NCBI GenBank assembly: GCA_003838065.1
Contig: QZAC01000045.1
Location: 1-28,196 of the forward strand
DNA length: 28,196 nucleotides
Direction of reading: 5' to 3'
Source of the DNA: Methanocalculus sp. MSAO_Arc2
Lineage (GTDB): Archaea; Halobacteriota; Methanomicrobia; Methanomicrobiales; Methanocorpusculaceae
The notes beneath the pieces were generated by a model. The model had not been told where the DNA came from, made no database searches, and saw only the letters and a list, made by a program, of their open reading frames with translations. Made by a program: the position numbers and the translations under genes. Each line of letters opens with the position of its first letter. Within the stretch, counting starts at the first letter, position 1. This document shows positions 1 through 6,446 of the stretch, one piece after another.

Positions 1-396
1 AAAGAACGGTGGACGCACTCAGATACAACGGTATACAACATCGGATACCATCTCATATGGTGTCCGAAATACCGCCGTAAAGTGCTCACATCCCCAGTTT
101 CAGAACGATTAAGTATTCTTCTCCTTGAGAAGGCAGATGAAATCGGAGTTGCCATCGAAACAATGGAGATAATGCCAGATCATATACACCTATTTGTCAA
201 GACAAAGCCTACTGCAAGTCCACATTGGGTCGTACAACAACTGAAAAGCTACACATCAAGAATACTGCGTCAGGAATTTGCACCATTGCGAACACGCCTC
301 CCCTCTCTATGGACGCGTAGTTATTATGTTGAATCCTGTGGACATATTTCCGAGGATGTTGTAAAAAAGTACATTGAGGATCAGAAGCGAAATTGA
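1..396 (+). CDS. tnpA: IS200/IS605 family transposase TnpA (5' partial)
   Basis: Y1 HUH single-strand transposase, which cuts and rejoins the element ends as single-stranded DNA at subterminal hairpins. The reading frame is open from base 1, so the start codon lies upstream of the window; 131 residues are visible, close to a full-length TnpA (about 130-150). The N-terminal signature YHLIWCPKYRRK is encoded at 46-81, before the first in-window start-like codon, the GTG at 82, which is therefore internal. The HUH metal-binding pair is in MPDHIHLF (His61 and His63 in visible numbering). The catalytic tyrosine is Tyr124 in KKYIEDQ, with the Gln four residues later also kept. Stop TGA at 394-396, directly before tnpB. 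Nothing looks broken apart from the window edge. Confidence 0.9.
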   Translation, partial: KERWTHSDTTVYNIGYHLIWCPKYRRKVLTSPVSERLSILLLEKADEIGVAIETMEIMPDHIHLFVKTKPTASPHWVVQQLKSYTSRILRQEFAPLRTRLPSLWTRSYYVESCGHISEDVVKKYIEDQKRN

Positions 397-397
397 T

Positions 398-1441
398 ATG
401 ATATTGACTTATAAAATCCGCCATAACCGTGATTTCAGCGAAGAATTGGCAAAGGCATTTGCTATAGCGGAATTTGCAGTTAAGAATCCAAAATGCCGGT
501 CTTCAAAAGATGTAAAACATATTGGATTAAAATCTGCCATATCAAACCAAATTCTGAAAAAATATGGTCGTTCAAAAACAATTAAAGAAGTTCGTAGTGT
601 GCCATTGATTATACCTGGTCAATCCATACATTTTGACGCATCGACTAAGATCATTCGCATTGTTCCCCTTGATCTCTCTTTGAGGTATCATTTTAACGAC
701 CCTGTTACAATCAATCAAATTGAAATTGATCGAACATATGCTTATGTTTCCGTGACCGTTTCTGAAGAACCACTTAAAAAAACAGATTCATGTATAGGAA
801 TTGATCGAAATACCACGGGACATATAGTGGTAACTGCTAACCCTGACACGGGTAAAATCCAAAAATTCGGCAAGAAAGCAATGCATACTCGTAAGAAATA
901 CTCGTCTATTCGTAGACGTTTGCAGAAAAAAGGCAAATATCGTCAGTTAAAAAAGTTAGAGAACAGAGAATCAAGAATTATAAAGGATACTAACCACAAA
1001 ATCAGTCGTAACGTTGTCGAAATGGCTGTAGAACAGAATGCGACCATTGTATTAGAGGATCTCAGTGGGATTCGCAATACAAACAACCAGGTAAATTCCT
1101 TCAAATATTCCCTACACAGCTGGTCTTTTTATCAATTTCAACAATTTGTGGAATATAAAGCCAGTATGTTTGGAATCCCTGTTGTTTATATCGACCCTGC
1201 ATATACATCAAAGGATTGTTCAAAATGTGGGTGTCGAGGAATAAGATCGGGAAAAAACTTTAAGTGTCCAACCTGTGGGCACGTTGATCATGCTGATGTA
1301 AATGCGGCATTCAATATCGCATACCGTCAAAAAAGCATGATTGATCGTATACAGAAAGAGATGTGTACGATGGGAGCACTGATACCCCACGACGCAATGT
1401 TTGAAGAATGCCAAACAACGTCAGAACCCCACGCGCTTTAG
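398..1441 (+). CDS. tnpB: RNA-guided endonuclease TnpB (IS605 OrfB family)
   Basis: TnpB proteins are RuvC-type nucleases guided by an omega RNA transcribed from the element's right end; they help the element persist at its donor site. I start it at the ATG at 398 (347 aa) rather than the in-frame TTG at 374 inside tnpA. RuvC residues are visible: Asp136 in IGIDRNTTGH, Glu220 in IVLEDLSGIR and Asp300 in DHADVNAAFN. Between the last two lies a four-cysteine zinc finger, CSKCG at 274-278 and CPTCG at 290-294. An Arg/Lys-rich stretch follows the first RuvC motif. The length is typical for the family. The stop codon sits inside the terminal hairpin, as often seen where the omega RNA scaffold overlaps the tnpB 3' end. 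No lesion seen. Confidence 0.92.
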   Translation: MILTYKIRHNRDFSEELAKAFAIAEFAVKNPKCRSSKDVKHIGLKSAISNQILKKYGRSKTIKEVRSVPLIIPGQSIHFDASTKIIRIVPLDLSLRYHFNDPVTINQIEIDRTYAYVSVTVSEEPLKKTDSCIGIDRNTTGHIVVTANPDTGKIQKFGKKAMHTRKKYSSIRRRLQKKGKYRQLKKLENRESRIIKDTNHKISRNVVEMAVEQNATIVLEDLSGIRNTNNQVNSFKYSLHSWSFYQFQQFVEYKASMFGIPVVYIDPAYTSKDCSKCGCRGIRSGKNFKCPTCGHVDHADVNAAFNIAYRQKSMIDRIQKEMCTMGALIPHDAMFEECQTTSEPHAL

Positions 1442-1448
1442 CCGTGGG
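1428..1448 (+). repeat. Terminal hairpin of the IS605-type element / likely omega RNA 3' scaffold
   Basis: CCCACG at 1428-1433 pairs with CGTGGG at 1443-1448, with the tnpB stop codon in the loop. A hairpin at this place is typical of the right end of tnpB elements and is usually part of the omega RNA. Bases just after the right end would act as the guide. The assignment to an omega RNA is inference from position and family knowledge. Confidence 0.6.
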
Positions 1449-1531
1449 AGTATGTCAGAATGGTATGCTGAACCTGATATTCTTCAGCTATTTCGGTAGT
1501 TTTTTACCTTCATTTTGATTATTGTTGTACT

Positions 1532-2473
1532 GTGCCTCTGTACCAGAAAGTTGAGATACAGTCATCACACTCCCGGATAGAGTACCGGACAGAATGTGCA
1601 ACCGGACTCTCATGCAGGATCAGCCCTCTTCGGGGGATTCGGGGGATCAATCCGGCATCTTTTTCACCAGTATACCAGTATGAGTCGGAAAACTGCCCAT
1701 TCTGCAGGTCATATATCTTCAGTTCAACTGAGCCGTTTTCTGATGGCAAATGGATCACCCGTGGAGAAAGTCTGACATTTCCTAATCTTTATCCGTTTGC
1801 AGACCGGCATACGGTGACGGTGATCACCGAGGCGCATATGGTCGATCAGTTCTCAGCATCCCATATACGGGATGCAATTATCGGATCAGCTGAATCGCTA
1901 AAGGATTACCCGGGGTTTCCGTCTATACACTGGAATTTCCTTCCATCTGCCGGTGCAAGCCTTATGCACCCCCATCTCCAGGGAATTGCCGATCACCTGC
2001 CAACCGCTCTCTGTGCCCTCTATCTTAAAGCATCTGAGGAGACAGCGAACAGGGATTACTGGGATTACCTTGTAGAAGAGGAGACGGGGGGGCCGCGGCA
2101 TCTCTTTGGCGAAGAAATATTCTGGTACGCAAACCCGGTTCCAATAGGGGAATGTGAGATCCGTGGAATCCTGCCGGTCAGAACAATGCCTGAAATCATC
2201 TCCTATGCAGATGTCCTTGCACAGGGTCTGATCACGATTATCAAACTGTATCGCTCTCTTGGATCATATGCGTTTAATATGGGCATCTTCTTCAAGAAAA
2301 CCGGGTCTGCAGCAAACGATGGGATGCATGCATTCTGCTCACTGATTGCCAGGATCAACCCAAACCCTGATGCGATTAGCGACTCGGCATTTATGGAGCG
2401 GATCTGCCGGGAACCAGTTGTTATGACCCTTCCAGAAAAAATCCGGGATTATCTCCCGTCATTAATAGTATAG
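1532..2473 (+). CDS. galT: Galactose-1-phosphate uridylyltransferase-like protein (GalT/HIT superfamily)
   Basis: GalT-type enzymes exchange UMP between UDP-glucose and galactose-1-phosphate through a uridylyl-histidine intermediate. The signature HPHLQ is at residues 146-150 (His148 would be the nucleophile) in SAGASLMHPHLQ, and a CPFC zinc pair is at 55-58. The 313-residue length fits archaeal GalT-like proteins. The true substrate in a methanogen is uncertain; related nucleotidyltransferases use the same fold. The GTG start at 1532 gives the family-like N-terminus with KVEIQSSHSRIEYR, but no clear Shine-Dalgarno or TATA box precedes it. The IS605-type element ends less than 100 bp upstream, so the native promoter may have been displaced. 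It converges with mtd. Confidence 0.75.
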   Translation: MPLYQKVEIQSSHSRIEYRTECATGLSCRISPLRGIRGINPASFSPVYQYESENCPFCRSYIFSSTEPFSDGKWITRGESLTFPNLYPFADRHTVTVITEAHMVDQFSASHIRDAIIGSAESLKDYPGFPSIHWNFLPSAGASLMHPHLQGIADHLPTALCALYLKASEETANRDYWDYLVEEETGGPRHLFGEEIFWYANPVPIGECEIRGILPVRTMPEIISYADVLAQGLITIIKLYRSLGSYAFNMGIFFKKTGSAANDGMHAFCSLIARINPNPDAISDSAFMERICREPVVMTLPEKIRDYLPSLIV

Positions 2474-2480
2474 AAAAAAA
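2474..2480 (-). terminator. Poly-T terminator of mtd
   Basis: Seven A on the + strand directly after the galT stop read as T7 on the - strand, 12 nt past the mtd stop. Archaeal termination typically needs only such a U-rich tract. The two convergent genes are separated by only 19 nt. Confidence 0.55.
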
Positions 2481-2492
2481 GATTGTTGAGGT

Positions 2493-3335
2493 TTACTCAG
2501 GCTTGCTGACCAGTTTTGTCTTGGAAACAAGGACGCCGTCTTTCTTGTGGGGCTTCCTGATGACGCTGTCTCCGGCTTTCTCAAGCTCACGGGCCTCTTC
2601 ACAGAGCATCGCTGCAACCCGCATCATCTCGTGGGCAGAGCAGACGATCGGGATGTACTTCTCCCACTCCTTTGTCATGAAGCAGCCCTTGACGTTGACG
2701 TCTGCAACAGATTGTGAAATCTCGTATGCGGCACGTGCTTTTGCCATTGCATAGGGGTTGACAAACTCTCCCTCAACTGCCTTGTCAGAAGTGACCACCA
2801 TCTTTGGCAGAACGAGGTCTGCACCCTTCTTGCCTGCCTTTACCTGATCGATCACCTTGTCAAGCTCGACCTGGAGCTTGGTGAATGCACCGGTAAGGGC
2901 AAGGACTTTGACCAGGTTTCCGTTGTAGTCAGCCATCTCGACAGGGTCAAGGAATTCACGGCGGGCACCGATCATGGCATCGCCCTTCATGATGATGTAG
3001 CCGAAGGTGCTCGCCTTCAGTTCCTCGAACTTCTCTTTCTTTGTGGTGATATCATCAGTGATGACTACAACCGGGATTCCTGCCTTTGCAAGCTCCTCGC
3101 GGCAGCCGGTTGGTCCGGGAAGGATACCGTTTGGCGAGACAACCACACAGAAATCAGGTCCCCATGCCTTCATGTTGGTCACGACACGGTCGATATCCTC
3201 GGGCTGAAGCTTTGTGCCGGAAGTTGCCATGAAGGTCTGCATATCTTCACGGTCTGCCCGCTCGTCAAGGAGCAGCTCGGCCATGACACCCGCGGCAATA
3301 TTGCCAAGTTTTGCTATGCCTACTTTTACTACCAT
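2493..3335 (-). CDS. mtd: F420-dependent methylene-tetrahydromethanopterin dehydrogenase
   Basis: Mtd reversibly reduces methenyl-H4MPT to methylene-H4MPT with reduced coenzyme F420, a core cytoplasmic step of CO2-reducing methanogenesis. The protein is recognised over its full length from conserved segments such as KVGIAKLGNIA at the N-terminus, SGTKLQPED, VSPNGILPGPTG and IVCSAHEMMRVA. From the ATG at 3335 it has 280 aa, the normal size. I prefer this ATG over the in-frame start at 3353 because GAGGTG lies 8 nt before it and the encoded N-terminus matches the family. It is transcribed alone, divergent from the tfx gene, with a TATA box about 50 bp upstream and a T7 terminator. Inverted repeats in the promoter suggest regulation. 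Confidence 0.96.
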   Translation of the reverse strand: MVVKVGIAKLGNIAAGVMAELLLDERADREDMQTFMATSGTKLQPEDIDRVVTNMKAWGPDFCVVVSPNGILPGPTGCREELAKAGIPVVVITDDITTKKEKFEELKASTFGYIIMKGDAMIGARREFLDPVEMADYNGNLVKVLALTGAFTKLQVELDKVIDQVKAGKKGADLVLPKMVVTSDKAVEGEFVNPYAMAKARAAYEISQSVADVNVKGCFMTKEWEKYIPIVCSAHEMMRVAAMLCEEARELEKAGDSVIRKPHKKDGVLVSKTKLVSKPE

Positions 3336-3348
3336 AGAACTAACACCT

Positions 3349-3361
3349 CTCAATATTTGAG
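3349..3361. promoter_or_regulatory. Inverted repeat in the mtd leader (possible operator)
   Basis: CTCAA-TAT-TTGAG is a perfect 5-bp inverted repeat around 3 nt. It lies at the predicted mtd transcription start and just before the ribosome binding site. Tfx of Methanothermobacter is reported to bind downstream of its target promoter, so this is a candidate Tfx site. The repeat is seen; the binding is inference. Confidence 0.35.
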
Positions 3362-3369
3362 AACACCAT

Positions 3370-3384
3370 CTTTTTGATAAAAAG
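3370..3384. promoter_or_regulatory. Inverted repeat between mtd TATA box and start (possible operator)
   Basis: CTTTTT-GAT-AAAAAG is a perfect 6-bp inverted repeat with a 3-nt spacer. It sits between the mtd TATA box and the predicted transcription start, where a bound protein could block polymerase. Being A/T-rich, it could also be a chance palindrome. Confidence 0.3.
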
Positions 3385-3385
3385 G

Positions 3386-3393
3386 CATATAAA
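3386..3393 (-). promoter_or_regulatory. mtd: TATA box of mtd
   Basis: Read on the - strand this is TTTATATG, a good archaeal TATA box. Initiation about 25 nt downstream would fall near 3362, giving a leader of about 27 nt that contains the GAGGTG ribosome binding site. Confidence 0.6.
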
Positions 3394-3446
3394 CATTTTG
3401 AAACTGCTTTTCATACCAGCCGGAAAAGGATCCTGTTAGGCAAATT

Positions 3447-3454
3447 GTTTAAAC
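3447..3454 (+). promoter_or_regulatory. TATA-like box of the tfx gene, predicting a leaderless mRNA
   Basis: GTTTAAAC lies 24 to 31 nt before the ATG at 3478. No Shine-Dalgarno precedes that ATG, so transcription may begin at or next to the start codon. This is inference from spacing only. Confidence 0.35.
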
Positions 3455-3477
3455 TTTGAGATGAAATATAGTACTTT

Positions 3478-3882
3478 ATGAAGGAAGGTCTCCTAACCGA
3501 GAGGCAGAAGGAAGTGCTCAGGTATCGAAGACAGGGGATGACCCAGCAGCAGATCGCCGACCTCATCAACACCTCCAAAGCCAATGTCTGCACGATAGAA
3601 AAATCTGCAACAGATAATATCAGGCGGGCGCGGGAGACGCTTGAGTTTGTGCACACCCTGGATGCGAAAGAACTCTGTACGATTACCGCTGAAGAAGACC
3701 TGCTTGATGCAGTTAATACCATATATAAGGAAGCCGAGAGGTGTGGCATCAAGGTGCGGTATGATACGGTGACCCTCATAAATCGCGTAAAAGAGGCAAA
3801 TCCTGAGAAAATCCATGCCCGGTATGTCCAGGATTCGATCCAGGTATATATCAATGAGAAAGGTGACCTTTTTTTTGAATAA
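3478..3882 (+). CDS. tfx: Tfx family DNA-binding transcriptional regulator
   Basis: Tfx proteins are small archaeal regulators; the founding member binds downstream of the molybdenum formylmethanofuran dehydrogenase (fmdECB) promoter in Methanothermobacter. The N-terminal helix-turn-helix resembles sigma region 4: LTERQKEVLRYRRQGMTQQQ at residues 6-25, then IADLINTSKANVCTIEKSA. The C-terminal half (about 60-134) is the family's effector-like domain; its ligand is not known to me. At 134 aa it is within family range. It is divergent from mtd with a 142-bp shared promoter region, which suggests control of mtd, of itself, or of both. A T8 run at 3869-3876 within the last codons could double as its terminator and is a possible slippage spot. 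Confidence 0.85.
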   Translation: MKEGLLTERQKEVLRYRRQGMTQQQIADLINTSKANVCTIEKSATDNIRRARETLEFVHTLDAKELCTITAEEDLLDAVNTIYKEAERCGIKVRYDTVTLINRVKEANPEKIHARYVQDSIQVYINEKGDLFFE

Positions 3883-3912
3883 AACAGCTTCAGCTCTTGC
3901 CCTGACTTCATC

Positions 3913-3922
3913 ACTTTTATAA
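3913..3922 (+). promoter_or_regulatory. TATA candidate for the structured RNA
   Basis: ACTTTTATAA is a good archaeal TATA box. Initiation about 25 nt downstream would be near 3943-3945. A second candidate, AATATAAAG at 3938-3946, would give a start near 3968. I cannot decide between them. Confidence 0.4.
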
Positions 3923-3944
3923 CCTCTTCCTGTCAATAATATAA

Positions 3945-4380
3945 AGAAGCCAGATCAGGCTGTCACAGAATGCAACTGGTATACCGGTAGCTTCTGCGTG
4001 AAAGAGATCAACCGGCTCTGCTACGTAAGGTAGTATAGCGGGTGAATGCTTGCGACAATTCGCAGGCCGACGACCACTAGCAGGTCTGATTGACGCGCCG
4101 GGCCAACGCACCGTCGAGCCCATTTCCCGGCAGTCCGGGAAGCGCGCTTAGGGTCAGGAACTCTTTGAGAGACCGGGAAACCCGTTATCGGGAAAGAAAT
4201 ATCAATTCATGAAAGGAGACGCTTCAGGCATCCTGATGTATCAGGCAGAGCCCTTTCGTCCAGCATTCATGAGCCAGAACGATTTCACAGGTCCTCTATT
4301 GCTCCGGCCAACGACTCCCGCCTACCAGCCGTTGCGGCTGGGTGCAGCGCGGTGTAGAACGGTCTTTTCACAGAAAAGAC
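3945..4380 (+). ncRNA. Candidate structured RNA (unassigned) upstream of the ribosomal superoperon
   Basis: The 533-bp gap between the tfx gene and uL3 has no credible protein gene. It holds many short hairpins: ACTGG/CCGGT (3975-3988, TATA loop), GTAGC/GCTAC (3987-3991 with 4020-4024), TGCGA/TCGCA (4051-4064), TTCCCGG/CCGGGAA (4124-4141, CAGT loop), CGGG/CCCG (4174-4184) competing with CCCG/CGGG (4181-4192), CCTGA/TCAGG (4232-4245) and CCAGCC/GGCTGG (4325-4341). It ends with GTCTTTT/AAAAGAC (4362-4380). TATA boxes precede it, and a separate TATA box for uL3 follows. I looked for RNase P (GAGGAAAGTCC and ACAGAA-GGCTTA motifs), SRP RNA (helix 8 GGAAG/AGCAG) and tRNA or 5S signatures on both strands and found none convincing. 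It may be a stable RNA or a long leader of the superoperon; the strand is inferred. Confidence 0.45.
4362..4380 (+). terminator. Perfect hairpin at the end of the structured region
   Basis: GTCTTTT pairs with AAAAGAC around a CACAG loop. Its position just before the uL3 TATA box suggests a 3' end or processing signal of the upstream RNA. It is not followed by a long T run, so terminator activity is uncertain. Confidence 0.35.
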
Positions 4381-4384
4381 AATG

Positions 4385-4392
4385 ATATATCA
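4385..4392 (+). promoter_or_regulatory. TATA box of the ribosomal superoperon
   Basis: ATATATCA lies 24 to 31 nt before the uL3 ATG at 4416. Transcription would begin within a few bases of the start codon, giving a leaderless or nearly leaderless mRNA; no strong Shine-Dalgarno precedes this ATG, unlike the downstream genes. Confidence 0.5.
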
Positions 4393-4415
4393 CGAATTGA
4401 AGGATTGAAGAATAC

Positions 4416-5429
4416 ATGCCGAGAATTCATAGGCCACGCTCAGGTTCACTTGCATTCAGCCCCCGGAAACGAGCCAGGAGTGAAGTTCCAAAGTACAAAT
4501 CCTGGCCACAATATAATGGCACACCGGTATTGCAGGGTTTTGCAGGATATAAAGTTGGCATGACGCATGTCATCATGGTCGACGACCACAAGAGCAGCCC
4601 GAGTGAGGGGAAAGATATCATGGTCCCTGTGACGGTTGTCGAAGTCCCGGCGATGAAGGTCGCCGCCATTCGCGCGTACCGGAAGGACACCTATGGAAAA
4701 CATCCCATGACAGAGGTATGGGCCAATTTACTGGATGAAACCCTCTCAAAGCGGATTACCATGCCGAAGAACCATGATCGCGAACACGCAACACAGGCGA
4801 TCAATGATGCAGTTGCAGCCGACGGTGTTGCCGAGATCATGCTCCTCATGCACACAACTCCAGAGATCATCTCAGGTATTCCAAAGAAAGTGCCGGACCT
4901 TATGGAGATCCGTGTTGCAGGCGGGACAATCGCAGAACGCTTTGCCTATGCCCAGTCCCTCCTTGGAACCGATGTCGACTTTGCATCAGTCATGCAGGAA
5001 GGATCCTACGCCGACATCACCGCCATCACCGGTGGCAAGGGTACCCAGGGTGCGGTGAAGCGCTGGGGCATCAGTGTCCGAAAGCGAAAGCACTCCCGCG
5101 GAGGGAAGAAACGGCATATCGGTACACTGGGTCCCTGGACACCTCACCATGTCCGGTGGCAGGTGCCCAATGTCGGCCAGATGGGCTACCAGCAGAGGAC
5201 CGAATACAACAAGCGGATCATCAAGATCGGATCAGATGCAAAAGATGTCAATCCTGATGGCGGTTTCCTCCACTACGGCCTTGTCAGGAATAACTATGTT
5301 CTGATCAAGGGATCAATCCCGGGCCCTTCAAAGCGTATTGTCAGGCTCCGGCCAGCAATCCGCCTGGGTGAACACAAGATACGGGTTCCGGCTGTGGAGC
5401 ATGTCAGCCTGGAGAGCAAACAGGGGTGA
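4416..5429 (+). CDS. rpl3: Large-subunit ribosomal protein uL3 (L3)
   Basis: uL3 binds 23S rRNA early in 50S assembly and reaches the peptidyl-transferase centre through a long loop. The archaeal-type protein is 337 aa, a normal size. The N-terminus is basic (MPRIHRPRSGSLAFSPRKRA), and the conserved glycine-rich loop with GGKGTQGAVKRWGI is near residues 206-220. The ATG at 4416 is chosen because it gives this typical N-terminus and lies at the right distance from the TATA box at 4385. It is the first gene of the superoperon, and 7 nt separate it from uL4. Confidence 0.96.
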   Translation: MPRIHRPRSGSLAFSPRKRARSEVPKYKSWPQYNGTPVLQGFAGYKVGMTHVIMVDDHKSSPSEGKDIMVPVTVVEVPAMKVAAIRAYRKDTYGKHPMTEVWANLLDETLSKRITMPKNHDREHATQAINDAVAADGVAEIMLLMHTTPEIISGIPKKVPDLMEIRVAGGTIAERFAYAQSLLGTDVDFASVMQEGSYADITAITGGKGTQGAVKRWGISVRKRKHSRGGKKRHIGTLGPWTPHHVRWQVPNVGQMGYQQRTEYNKRIIKIGSDAKDVNPDGGFLHYGLVRNNYVLIKGSIPGPSKRIVRLRPAIRLGEHKIRVPAVEHVSLESKQG

Positions 5430-5436
5430 ATGAGAG

Positions 5437-6186
5437 ATGAAAGCAGCAGTAAAATCACTTGAGGGTTCGTCCCTGAGGGAGATCGAGCTTCCTGAAGCCT
5501 TTGCTACACCATACCGCCCCGATATCATCAAGCGTGCGGTTCTGGCCCTGCAGAGCACCCGGTACCAGCCTCATGGAAGCGATCCGTTTGCAGGGATGCG
5601 GACATCGGCCGAAGGCTGGGGATCCGGCCGGGGCGCCGCCCAGATCCCGCGTATCAAAAATGGCTCGCGTGCTGCCCGCGTTCCAAACGCAAGAGGCGGA
5701 CGCGCGTGTCATCCCCCGGTTACCGCAAAGAAACTGGTTGAGAAGATCAACAAGAAGGAAAAGGTTTATGCCATCAGATCGGCGATTGCAGCGACTGCAA
5801 ACCCTGATCTTGTCAGGGCCCGGGGCCACCTCTTTGAACAGGATGTGATCAGTGTTGTCGAAGATGATTTCGAGAACCTGGAGCGTACGTCAGATGTTAT
5901 CTCTGTTTTGGAAGCGCTCGGTGTCATGGATGATGTTATCCGATCAAAGATGAGCAGAAACAGAAAACCTGGACGAGCAACACTTCGTGGACGGGGCAAC
6001 AAGCAGCGAAAGAGCCTCCTGATCATCACCTCGGAGACTCCGCTTCGAGCGGCAGCAAACCTTCCTGGTGTTGATTCTGTTACAGTAGGCGAGCTGAATG
6101 CCGAACTCCTCGCACCAGGCACCCATGCCGGGCGTCTTACGCTCTGGACAGAATCGGCATTAAAGCGACTCTCGGAGGTGAACTGA
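5437..6186 (+). CDS. rpl4: Large-subunit ribosomal protein uL4 (L4/L1e)
   Basis: uL4 folds an RNA-binding globular body plus an extended loop that lines the peptide exit tunnel. The 249-aa length is normal for archaea. The loop is visible in SRAARVPNARGGRACHPP, and a second conserved basic patch is KPGRATLRGRGNK near residue 177. The ATG at 5437 follows a GGTGA ribosome binding site that overlaps the uL3 stop, suggesting translational coupling. One base separates it from the uL23 ATG. Confidence 0.96.
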   Translation: MKAAVKSLEGSSLREIELPEAFATPYRPDIIKRAVLALQSTRYQPHGSDPFAGMRTSAEGWGSGRGAAQIPRIKNGSRAARVPNARGGRACHPPVTAKKLVEKINKKEKVYAIRSAIAATANPDLVRARGHLFEQDVISVVEDDFENLERTSDVISVLEALGVMDDVIRSKMSRNRKPGRATLRGRGNKQRKSLLIITSETPLRAAANLPGVDSVTVGELNAELLAPGTHAGRLTLWTESALKRLSEVN

Positions 6187-6187
6187 A

Positions 6188-6436
6188 ATGGTTTTGAATT
6201 ATCCCCTGGTTACGGAAAAGGCGATGGCCACACTGGAAAGAGAGAATAAACTCGTGTTCATCGTCAGAAAAGAAGCTACCAGGGATATGATTAAGAAGGA
6301 CATCGAGAACACCTTCGGAAAAGCCGTCATTGGAGTAAATACCATGATGACAAATAAAGGGAATAAAAAGGCGGTTGTGAGCTTTGAAGATGACAGAGCT
6401 GCAGAAGAGATCCTAAGCCGTCTTGGAATCGTGTAG
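6188..6436 (+). CDS. rpl23: Large-subunit ribosomal protein uL23
   Basis: uL23 sits at the tunnel exit of the 50S subunit, where the signal recognition particle and chaperones dock. The 82-residue protein starts with the conserved NYPLVTEKAM and contains FIVRKEATRDMIKKDIE. The ATG at 6188 is preceded by a strong GGAGGTGA site inside the end of uL4. It is the short archaeal form without extensions. Confidence 0.95.
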   Translation: MVLNYPLVTEKAMATLERENKLVFIVRKEATRDMIKKDIENTFGKAVIGVNTMMTNKGNKKAVVSFEDDRAAEEILSRLGIV

Positions 6437-6446
6437 GTGAGTTCTC

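Larger units (their letters stand above)
1..1470 (+). mobile_element. IS200/IS605-type insertion sequence, left end outside window
   Basis: The element carries tnpA and tnpB in the same orientation with 1 nt between the tnpA stop and the tnpB ATG, the usual arrangement of IS605-type elements. The left end lies before the window. The right end follows the tnpB stop, where CCCACG (1428-1433) can pair with CGTGGG (1443-1448). The exact right boundary is not visible, and 1470 is an estimate. The genes are clearly more AT-rich than the ribosomal genes downstream, which fits horizontal gain. Both proteins keep their catalytic residues, so the element looks potentially active. Confidence 0.85.

Noticed and set aside
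3917..4123. 68-residue open frame on the - strand in the structured region
   Set aside because: It has no ribosome binding site or recognisable motif and lies over the hairpin-rich stretch.
3945..4380. RNase P RNA, SRP (7S) RNA or a tRNA as identity of the structured region
   Set aside because: The near-universal RNase P P4 strands and the SRP helix 8 GGAAG/AGCAG pattern are not present on either strand. A stretch near 4030-4090 recalls a tRNA D arm and anticodon arm but lacks a T arm and a proper 7-nt anticodon loop.
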